This document shows positions 1 to 5,726 of a stretch of 6,929 nucleotides of DNA, one piece after another. Source of the stretch: Verrucomicrobiota bacterium (lineage in GTDB: Bacteria; Verrucomicrobiota; Verrucomicrobiia; Chthoniobacterales; UBA10450). The notes under the pieces are model-generated. The model had not been told where the DNA came from and made no database searches. It saw only the letters and a program-made list of their open reading frames with translations. A program made the position numbers and the translations under genes. Each line of letters opens with the position of its first letter. Position 1 is the first letter of the stretch. The DNA is taken from positions 518-7,446 of the forward strand of contig QHOJ01000005.1 in assembly GCA_003218735.1 (NCBI GenBank). Reading direction: 5' to 3'.

Positions 1-215
1 ATTTTGTGATGTTCCGGCCGCAGAAAAAACGCCAGGAACAGCAGCAAAAATTGGTCTCGAGTTTAAAGACGGGCGATCGCGTCGTGACGAACGGTGGCAT
101 TCACGGCCTCATCTCTAACGTGAAGGAGACCACTGTGATCGTAAAGGTGGCCGATAACGTGAAGATCGAAATGGAAAAATCGGCGATCACTACTGTCCTG
201 TCGACGCAGAGTTGA
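1..215 (+). CDS. yajC: Preprotein translocase subunit YajC, C-terminal part (5' end outside window)
   Basis: YajC is a small single-span inner-membrane protein that associates with SecDF and the SecYEG translocon. Seventy complete codons are visible, from base 3 to the TGA stop at 213-215. The piece opens with the end of the membrane segment followed by RPQKKRQEQQQK, which matches the family's conserved 'RPQ-K-R' turn just after the single helix. The cytoplasmic YajC domain follows, with the recognisable LKTGDRVVTNGGIHG core and a beta-rich tail (TVIVKVADNVKIEMEKSAI). The N-terminus and most of the membrane helix lie upstream of the window. It sits 49 bases ahead of secDF on the same strand, the usual yajC-secD order, so the two are probably co-transcribed. 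Identification is firm because both the motif and the neighbour agree. Confidence 0.93.
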   Translation, partial: FVMFRPQKKRQEQQQKLVSSLKTGDRVVTNGGIHGLISNVKETTVIVKVADNVKIEMEKSAITTVLSTQS

Positions 216-264
216 CGCGTTGAAGAGTTAAAACGTCAAGAACAATGAGCAAATCGAAAATACG

Positions 265-2604
265 ATGACTCCCGCGCTTACATTCTTTATCGGATTGGTG
301 ATGCTGCTCCTCTTCGGCTGGTATTTTGCGACTGACCAGGGACTGCGGAAACGGTTGCTCGCTTTAACGCTAACGGTTTTGCTCGTTGTGTTCAGCGTCG
401 TCACGATCTGGCCGCCGCAGAAAAAGATCGCGCTCGGTCTCGATATCCAAGGCGGAACTTCCTTTCTCATCCGGCTCGTGCCTGGCGATAAGACGATCAA
501 TAAAGCCATGCTCGACCAGGCAGTCGAGGTCATTCGCAAACGCGTCGATTACTTCGGCGGAGGCGAACCGATCATCAGTCCGGTGGGGAGCGATCGGATT
601 CTCGTCCAGATTCCGGGACTCGACACCGCAAAAATTCAGGAAGCACGGGATCAACTCTCGCGCGTGGCCAAGCTCGAGTTTCGCCTGGTTTATCCGGATA
701 GCGGCGAACGGTTGCGCGCGATCGATGCCGGCAAGGAAGTGATCCCGCCGGAGTACCGCATCGAAGTTTACAAACATCCCGGCGAAGGAAATGAAAAACC
801 GACGGAGGAGCGGTTACTTGTCAAAAAGAAAGCCGACCTCGGCGGCGACCGCGTTTCAGCATCCAATGCTTACTACGGCAACGAGGGTTGGACGGTGCAG
901 TTGAAGTTCGACAGCGAAGGCGCCAAGAAATTCGGACAGATCACCGAGCAATACAAAGGTCACCGCTTCGCCATTGTTCTCGATGGAGTCATTCAGTCTG
1001 CCCCGGTGATTCGCGATGCCATCTACGGCGGCGATGCGATCATCACCGGAAAGTTCGGTGAGCAGGAGGCGCGCGGTCTCGCTAGCGTACTGGAGAACCC
1101 ATTACAAACGCCAGTGAGCATTGAAGAAGAGCGCAGCGTTTCGCCTACGCTCGGGATGGATTCGATTCGGGCGAGCATTCTCGCCGGATTAGTCGGACTG
1201 GCCATCACCCTCGTCTCTGTAGCGGTTTACTATAAAATTCCCGGCCTCGTCGCAAATCTTGCGCTCATCATCAACCTCATCGTGTTGATCGGAGCACTTA
1301 CCATGTTCCGATTCGTCCTCACGCTTCCGGGAATTGCCGGCATCATTTTGACCATCGGCCTGTCGGTGGACGCGAGCGTGCTCATTTACGAACGATTGCG
1401 CGAAGAAATGGCTCTCGGAAAATCGCTCAAGATCGCCATGAAAGCAGCTTATGAGAAAGCTTTTAGCTCCATCTTTGACGCTAACGTGACGACGTTGATA
1501 ACGGCGCTGATTCTATTTTGGAAAGCGAGCGGGCCGGTTAAGGGTTTCGCTATCTCACTTACGCTCGGAATTTTGGCCTCGTTGTTCACGGCCCTCATCG
1601 TCGGCCGGAATTTTCTCGGTTGGTTTGTCGATACGGGGCGATTGAAGCGCGTCTCGATGTTGCATTTGATTTCATCGAAGAACATCAATTTCCTCGGCAA
1701 AGGCTTCATCGCCTGCATGTGTTCGCTAGCGCTGCTCCTGGCTGGCGCGATGGCATTTTATAAGCGTGGCGATCGCAACTTCGGTGTCGATTTCAAAGGC
1801 GGCGACTTGGTGACGTTGAGCGCGCCGAGCAAGATCGACATCGGACAAGTTCGTGACGCCCTGAAGCCGATTGGCTTTGCCGACGCATCGATTCAGGAGT
1901 CGGCTCAGGGCGGCAAGAGTTACATCACCGTACGCACGCCGTTGAACACGAGTGACAAGGTGGCAAAACAGATCACACAATCGATGCCAAACGCGGCCTT
2001 TAAGGTGGAAGGATCGGAGCGAGTCGGCGCGCTCGTGGGTGGTGAACTTGCGAGAAATTCGCTGGTTGCGCTCGGCCTTGGCATCCTGGGAATTTTAATC
2101 TTCGTAACTTTTCGCTTTGAGCTTTCCTTCGCCGTTGGGGCGATTGTCGCCCTTTTGCACGACGTCCTCATCACAGTCGGTATGTTCTCGCTCCTCGACC
2201 GCGAGCTCACTCTCACTATGGTTGGCGCGGTCCTGACGATTGCTGGCTATTCAATCAACGACACGATCGTTGTTTACGACCGGATCCGGGAAGGTTTGGC
2301 CAGTGGCCGGCGCGGTACGATCGAGGAAATCATGAACTCAAGCATCAACCAAACACTGAGTCGCACAATTCTTACAAGCACCGTGACGCTTATCCCGATT
2401 CTCTGCTTGTTTTTCTTTGGCGGCGCGGTGCTGCGCGACTTTTCGCTTGCCATTATTATCGGCGTAGTAGTCGGAACTTACTCCTCAATCTTTATCGCTT
2501 CGCCCATTGTCCTCTGGTGGACTCGCGCCCGCGGTGGCAGTGCCACCGCCCTGCGGCGCGAAATCACGCAAAAAGCCGCCGCAGCCAATCCGGCTGCTCG
2601 GTAA
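265..2604 (+). CDS. secDF: Protein translocase subunit SecDF (SecD-SecF fusion)
   Basis: This 779-residue protein is SecD and SecF in one chain. It is an inner-membrane proton-driven factor that helps pull preproteins out of SecYEG on the periplasmic side. The SecD half has helices at about 5-22 and 31-49, the GLDIQGG motif (58-64), a large periplasmic domain, and helices at about 303-323, 328-350, 355-375, 404-420 and 426-448. Asp369 in LSVDASVLIYERLREE matches the functional membrane Asp of SecD. The SecF half starts near 470 and has GVDFKGG (507-513), His632-Asp633 (the SecF membrane Asp), AGYSINDTIVVYDRIRE (660-676) and Arg700 in QTLSRTILTS. ATG265 is the only usable start, because the frame closes at the TAA at 229-231 and no other start codon lies between. 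No Shine-Dalgarno sequence is visible ahead of it. The first helix is extra compared with E. coli SecD. All key residues are present, so the gene looks intact. Confidence 0.96.
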   Translation: MTPALTFFIGLVMLLLFGWYFATDQGLRKRLLALTLTVLLVVFSVVTIWPPQKKIALGLDIQGGTSFLIRLVPGDKTINKAMLDQAVEVIRKRVDYFGGGEPIISPVGSDRILVQIPGLDTAKIQEARDQLSRVAKLEFRLVYPDSGERLRAIDAGKEVIPPEYRIEVYKHPGEGNEKPTEERLLVKKKADLGGDRVSASNAYYGNEGWTVQLKFDSEGAKKFGQITEQYKGHRFAIVLDGVIQSAPVIRDAIYGGDAIITGKFGEQEARGLASVLENPLQTPVSIEEERSVSPTLGMDSIRASILAGLVGLAITLVSVAVYYKIPGLVANLALIINLIVLIGALTMFRFVLTLPGIAGIILTIGLSVDASVLIYERLREEMALGKSLKIAMKAAYEKAFSSIFDANVTTLITALILFWKASGPVKGFAISLTLGILASLFTALIVGRNFLGWFVDTGRLKRVSMLHLISSKNINFLGKGFIACMCSLALLLAGAMAFYKRGDRNFGVDFKGGDLVTLSAPSKIDIGQVRDALKPIGFADASIQESAQGGKSYITVRTPLNTSDKVAKQITQSMPNAAFKVEGSERVGALVGGELARNSLVALGLGILGILIFVTFRFELSFAVGAIVALLHDVLITVGMFSLLDRELTLTMVGAVLTIAGYSINDTIVVYDRIREGLASGRRGTIEEIMNSSINQTLSRTILTSTVTLIPILCLFFFGGAVLRDFSLAIIIGVVVGTYSSIFIASPIVLWWTRARGGSATALRREITQKAAAANPAAR

Positions 2605-2622
2605 TGGGAAGTGGCAGAACGA

Positions 2623-2694
2623 CGGCGCGCACGGCGGTCTCGTCGTAGCGCGCCGGAAGCGGAAGTGACGCGCCTACCTTCGCGCGTTGGTAGG
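2623..2694. repeat. GC-rich inverted repeats in the secDF-rpsU gap
   Basis: Two perfect inverted repeats lie one after the other. CGGCGCGC at 2623-2630 pairs with GCGCGCCG at 2648-2655 (8 bp, 17-base loop). CCTACC at 2673-2678 pairs with GGTAGG at 2689-2694 (6 bp, 10-base loop). Neither is followed by a T-run, so they are not standard terminators, although they could still slow transcription after secDF. They may belong to a dispersed intergenic repeat family. I see no coding potential, tRNA or other RNA gene in the whole gap 2605-2826. Confidence 0.4.
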
Positions 2695-2749
2695 GCGGGC
2701 AGCTAGGGGTAGCCGTGGTTTTGGGCCTTTTGCCGTCGATTCATCAAAG

Positions 2750-2778
2750 TTGACGAACTTGCCTCGCCCGAGTAGGCT
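2750..2778 (+). promoter_or_regulatory. Possible sigma-70-type promoter for rpsU
   Basis: TTGACG at 2750-2755 matches the -35 consensus in five of six bases. It is followed after exactly 17 bases by TAGGCT at 2773-2778, which matches the -10 consensus in three of six. The -10 lies inside a small inverted repeat, CCGAG (2768-2772) and CTCGG (2777-2781). A start near 2785 would give a leader of about 40 bases before rpsU. The -10 is weak, so this is only a candidate. Confidence 0.33.
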
Positions 2779-2812
2779 CGGCCCGGTCAAGCAAGGGATT
2801 TTAATTCAGGAC

Positions 2813-2817
2813 AGGAG
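2813..2817 (+). promoter_or_regulatory. Shine-Dalgarno sequence of rpsU
   Basis: AGGAG at 2813-2817, within CAGGAGTGA, lies 9 bases before ATG2827 and 6 bases before the in-frame TTG2824. It is the only good Shine-Dalgarno match at a suitable distance from any gene start visible in the window. Confidence 0.75.
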
Positions 2818-2826
2818 TGATTATTG

Positions 2827-3024
2827 ATGCCAGAAGTGATCGTTCGTAAAGGTGAACCCGTCGATCGCGCATTAAAGCGGCTGAAAAACAAGCTGGATGC
2901 AGAGGGCATTCTCGAGGAGGTCCGGCGCCTGCGTGCGTTCGAGACACCAAATCAAAAGAGCCGCCGCAAAGCGAAAGCCAACGCGAAACGTGGCCGAACG
3001 AAATTCCGGTTTAATCCATCCTGA
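2827..3024 (+). CDS. rpsU: 30S ribosomal protein S21
   Basis: This 65-residue basic protein belongs to family bS21, a small-subunit protein that sits near the 3' end of 16S rRNA and helps initiation. It begins MPEVIVRKGEPVDRALKRLK, which carries the family's 'V-R-GEP-D-AL-R-K' signature. It continues through EEVRRLRAFETPNQKSRRK and ends in a very Lys/Arg-rich tail (KANAKRGRTKFRF). Length is usual for the family (E. coli S21 has 71 residues). I chose ATG2827 because MPEV is the common N-terminus; TTG2824 directly before it would add one residue. A clear AGGAG precedes it and a possible promoter lies at 2750-2778, so it may be transcribed separately from secDF. It converges on the tetrapyrrole operon on the other strand. 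Identification is secure. Confidence 0.95.
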   Translation: MPEVIVRKGEPVDRALKRLKNKLDAEGILEEVRRLRAFETPNQKSRRKAKANAKRGRTKFRFNPS

Positions 3025-3069
3025 CAATTTGGATTGCGGAACCGGCGGATTGCGAAAAACAAGAAGCCA

Positions 3070-3087
3070 TCACGCTCCAAAGCGTGA
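3070..3087. repeat. Hairpin downstream of rpsU
   Basis: TCACGCT (3070-3076) and AGCGTGA (3081-3087) form a perfect 7-bp stem with a CCAA loop. AATTATAA follows on the + strand. It lies between the convergent rpsU and cobA-hemD transcripts and may act with the next hairpin to end transcription. The following tract is AT-rich but is not a true T-run. Confidence 0.4.
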
Positions 3088-3094
3088 ATTATAA

Positions 3095-3117
3095 GGCGTC
3101 TGTGTCAGACGCCATTT
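3095..3117. terminator. Probable terminator between the convergent units
   Basis: GGCGTCTG (3095-3102) and CAGACGCC (3106-3113) form a perfect 8-bp GC-rich stem with a TGT loop. ATTTGTC follows on the + strand, and TTATAATTC follows when read on the - strand. Its position, 71 bases after the rpsU stop and about 130 bases past the cobA-hemD stop, suits a shared bidirectional terminator. The T-tract is short, so a palindromic dispersed repeat is the alternative. The rest of the gap, 3118-3241, shows only a weak CGGGG/CCCCG pairing (3151-3155 with 3179-3183) and a GAGCGAGCGAG run near 3200. Confidence 0.5.
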
Positions 3118-3241
3118 GTCGAACGATTAGCGTCTCCTAGAATGGAGCCGCGGGGACGCGAGCGACATAGACAGGAAGCCCCGAATGGGCGAGGTAGCGT
3201 GAGCGAGCGAGTCAAATTCCCTGTGAAAACGTACCCGCCTC

Positions 3242-4804
3242 CTAAGACCGCTGTTCGCTGACGTCTTTTGCAGCAAAAAATTCACGGACCGCTTCTAACA
3301 AGCCGTCGATGTCGTGTCGTCGCGCCTCGATGTCGATCTTTAAACCGCAATCGCGCGCAGTTTTGGACGTGATCGGGCCGATGCTTGCGATTTGCATTCC
3401 TTTCGGCCACGGCAATCCAAGCGCGAGAAAATTTTCGACGGTCGAGGAACTGGTGAACGTGATGAGATCGGCCCCTTGCTCTAGCAGCTGCCGGCGTGCG
3501 CCGGTAGTGTCGCGTGTTTCCGGGACCGTCCGATAAGCGAACGCTTCGTCCACGATTGCCCCCAAAGTTGAGAGTTCTTTTGGAAGGACATCCCGTGCCT
3601 TTTCCGCGCGCACCAGCAGAATTCGCAAATTCTCCACGTCACCCTGTTTTCGAAACTCCCGCACGACCGCTTCGGCGACGAATTCGTCTGGTTGAAGATC
3701 GACATGCAGATGAAAATCCTTCACCCGCTGCGCGGTAGCCGGGCCGATGGTGGCGATCCGCACGCCGCCGATCTCGCGGGCGTCGTCGTAGAGCTTGAAA
3801 AAAATCTCGAAGAACGCCTCGACGCCAGTTGCGCTTGTGAAAGCGATCCAGTCGTAAGTGTGCGCGTCCTGCACCAATTCCGCGAACGCGCGCAAATCGC
3901 TCGGCGGCTCGATCCGAATCGTTGGCAACTCCAGGACATCTGCGCCGAGCGCACGCAGCTTGCTGCTTAGCGCGCTCGCCTGTTTTCGCGTCCGCGTCAC
4001 GACAATCCGTTTCCCGGAAAGCGGCCTTTTCTCACACCAATTCAAGCTTTCCCGCAAGGCAACAACCTCGCCAAACACCGCGACCGCTGGCGGTTCGAAA
4101 CCACGATCGAGAGCCCGCTCTGCGATGTTTCGCAACGTTCCCGTCAACGTTTCCTGGCGTCCGGTGGTTGCCCAGCGAACCAGCGCCACAGGCAAATCCT
4201 CCCGCACACCTTGTTTGAGCATTTCACTCGTAATCGCTTCAAGACGTTCCACGCCCATCAACATTACTTGCGTACCGCCCAGTTTCGCTAACGCGGCGTA
4301 ATCAATCGCGCTTTCGGTCTTCGCCGGATCTTCGTGTCCGGTAAAAAATGTGACGTGCGAATTCTCGGACCGGTGCGTCACTGGAATTCCTGCGTAAGCC
4401 GGACCGGCAATGGCCGAAGTAATCCCTGGCACAATCTCAAATTCAATTCCGGCATCGACAATGGCCTTCGCTTCTTCAGCGCCTCGCCCAAAAACAAATG
4501 GATCGCCGCCTTTTAACCGGACAATCTGTTTTCCTTCGCGCGCTTTCTTGGCCAGGAGCGCGTTGATTTCTTGCTGGCTCAGGGAGTGTTCGCCCGCTTT
4601 TTTTCCAGCATAAATTATTTCCGCGTTATCCCGCGCCCAGCCGAGCATTTCCGGATTCGCCAGATGATCATAAACGATCACGTCCGCCTGCTCGATGCAC
4701 TCCTTTGCGCGCAAGGTGACCAAACCAAGATCGCCCGGTCCCGCGCCAACGAGATAAACCTTTCCGTCCTCGTCTTTGCTTTTGCTCTTACTCTTGCTCT
4801 CCAT
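3242..4804 (-). CDS. Fused uroporphyrinogen-III C-methyltransferase / uroporphyrinogen-III synthase (CobA-HemD)
   Basis: This 520-residue cytoplasmic protein joins two enzymes. Residues about 15-258 are the SAM-dependent methyltransferase (SUMT) that turns uroporphyrinogen III into precorrin-2 for siroheme and cobalamin. Its Gly-rich start is VYLVGAGPGD (16-25), its second signature is VRLKGGDPFVFGRG (95-108), and PGITSAIAGPAYAGIPVTHR follows. Residues about 262-505 are HemD, which cyclises hydroxymethylbilane. They begin LSGKRIVVTR and contain the typical TSATGVEAFF, IGPATA and FTSSSTVENF segments. The ATG at 4804 is preferred because the next upstream start (4861) adds 19 unrelated residues lying over hemC. 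Residues 1-14 are an odd Ser-Lys repeat (ESKSKSKSK). The first 17 bases overlap the end of hemC, so translation is probably coupled. It is the last gene of the operon and ends in TAG. Domain order matches known fusions, and both halves look intact. Confidence 0.93.
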   Translation of the reverse strand: MESKSKSKSKDEDGKVYLVGAGPGDLGLVTLRAKECIEQADVIVYDHLANPEMLGWARDNAEIIYAGKKAGEHSLSQQEINALLAKKAREGKQIVRLKGGDPFVFGRGAEEAKAIVDAGIEFEIVPGITSAIAGPAYAGIPVTHRSENSHVTFFTGHEDPAKTESAIDYAALAKLGGTQVMLMGVERLEAITSEMLKQGVREDLPVALVRWATTGRQETLTGTLRNIAERALDRGFEPPAVAVFGEVVALRESLNWCEKRPLSGKRIVVTRTRKQASALSSKLRALGADVLELPTIRIEPPSDLRAFAELVQDAHTYDWIAFTSATGVEAFFEIFFKLYDDAREIGGVRIATIGPATAQRVKDFHLHVDLQPDEFVAEAVVREFRKQGDVENLRILLVRAEKARDVLPKELSTLGAIVDEAFAYRTVPETRDTTGARRQLLEQGADLITFTSSSTVENFLALGLPWPKGMQIASIGPITSKTARDCGLKIDIEARRHDIDGLLEAVREFFAAKDVSEQRS

Positions 4805-5674
4805 TGATTTGCCGCAACAGCTCCCCAGCCAAACCCTCGCCATCGTCACATGTTCCTTCAACTCTGGCTTCGCGTGGCGCCACCGATGGTTGATCGAAAA
4901 CTTGAGCGCGCAATTTCATCATGCCGTTTTCGATCGTCGCCAGAACGGCAACCGGCGAATTGCAGTCGCCTTGCAACAAACGCAAAAACTCCCGTTCGGC
5001 TCGCAAACAAAGCAGCATCTCGTGATCGTTTGCGGAACCGACAATCGCTCTCATCCCTTCATCCCCTGCGCGAATTTGGAGGGCGATGACTCCTTGTCCG
5101 CCTGCGGGGAGAAAACTTTCGCGCGGGAGGACCTCGCCAAAGAACTGCCGGCTTTCGAAACTGATTTCGGGCTGCGTCAGCGAGAGGCCCAGCCGCTCAG
5201 TTTGCGCAACCGAGTCGGCACATTGCCACGAAGATCGACAAACACGAGCCCTGGATGTTTCCAGGCGAGCTGATGTTTCCTCCGTACACTGCCGGTCGCG
5301 ATCGTTGCATCTTCCCGAAGCGCCACTAAGCCTCCCGGCCGTTTTGCAACCAGCACGTCATCCAGTTGCGCGCGCGATAGAACCGCTGCGATCTCTGTGT
5401 CAGCAGTCAATTCGCTCGGCAAATCCTTAGCGCTGTGCACGGCAAGATCGACATCTCCCGCAAGCAGCGTCTTCTCGATTTCCGCAGTGAATAATCCTTT
5501 TCGACCATGGGGCGACGCTCCAGATCGCGAACGCGGTTCATCCCCTTTGGTCCGGACGATTTTTGTTTCAATCGAAAGATCCGGCCATTTTTCCCGCAAT
5601 GCCTGTTCGACCAGCCGCGCCTGGGCACGCGCCAGATCGCTGCCACGCGTTCCGATTACGATCTTATTGACCAT
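4788..5674 (-). pseudogene. hemC: Porphobilinogen deaminase (hydroxymethylbilane synthase), frameshifted with internal deletion
   Basis: HemC joins four porphobilinogens into hydroxymethylbilane. The first frame (5674 to stop TGA at 5179-5177) starts VNKIVIGTRGSDLARAQA and holds GRKGLFTAEIE, HSAKDLP with catalytic Asp84, TGSVRRKHQL and DLRGNVPTRLRKL. After Leu159 the family match stops, and six unrelated residues precede the stop. The match resumes in the -1 frame exactly there, from base 5198, with ERLGL. It continues through PAGGQGV and LQGDCNSPV, whose Cys carries the dipyrromethane cofactor, to the TAA at 4790-4788. The two parts give 159 + 136 residues against about 310 for E. coli HemC. 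About 15 residues are missing, corresponding to E. coli DNGEYDAIILAVAGL. As written no full enzyme is made. No Shine-Dalgarno precedes ATG5674. It lies between hemA and cobA-hemD. A sequencing or assembly error is a serious alternative to a true pseudogene. Confidence 0.88.
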
Positions 5675-5675
5675 C

Positions 5676-5725
5676 CCGACAAATGTAGCGTCGGTATTCT
5701 GTAGGGGAAGCCGTTGGCTTCCCTC
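5676..5725. repeat. Palindromic element filling the hemA-hemC gap
   Basis: GGGAAGCC (5705-5712) and GGCTTCCC (5716-5723) form a perfect 8-bp stem with a GTT loop, starting just after the hemA stop. A second inverted pair, CCGAC (5676-5680) and GTCGG (5690-5694), lies directly ahead of hemC. Together they take up almost the whole 52-base gap. There is no T-run on either strand, so this is not a standard terminator. The layout of an 8-bp stem with a 3-base loop, and a nearby CGACAAATG, recur at the hairpin 3095-3113. A dispersed palindromic repeat is therefore likely. Confidence 0.5.
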
Positions 5726-5726
5726 G

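Noticed and set aside
2605..2826. tRNA or small RNA gene in the secDF-rpsU gap
   Set aside because: The stems found do not form a cloverleaf, there is no T-loop motif, and no terminator with a T-run ends a possible small RNA.
5190..5205. Programmed -1 frameshift producing full HemC
   Set aside because: The site CGC AAA CTG is not a good slippery heptamer. A frameshift would still leave the protein about 15 residues short in a conserved region.
4776..5273. 165-codon open frame on the + strand over hemC
   Set aside because: It is antisense to a region with clear HemC similarity, has no family features and no ribosome site. The same holds for + strand frames at 3858-4301 and 5980-6390 opposite cobA-hemD and hemA.
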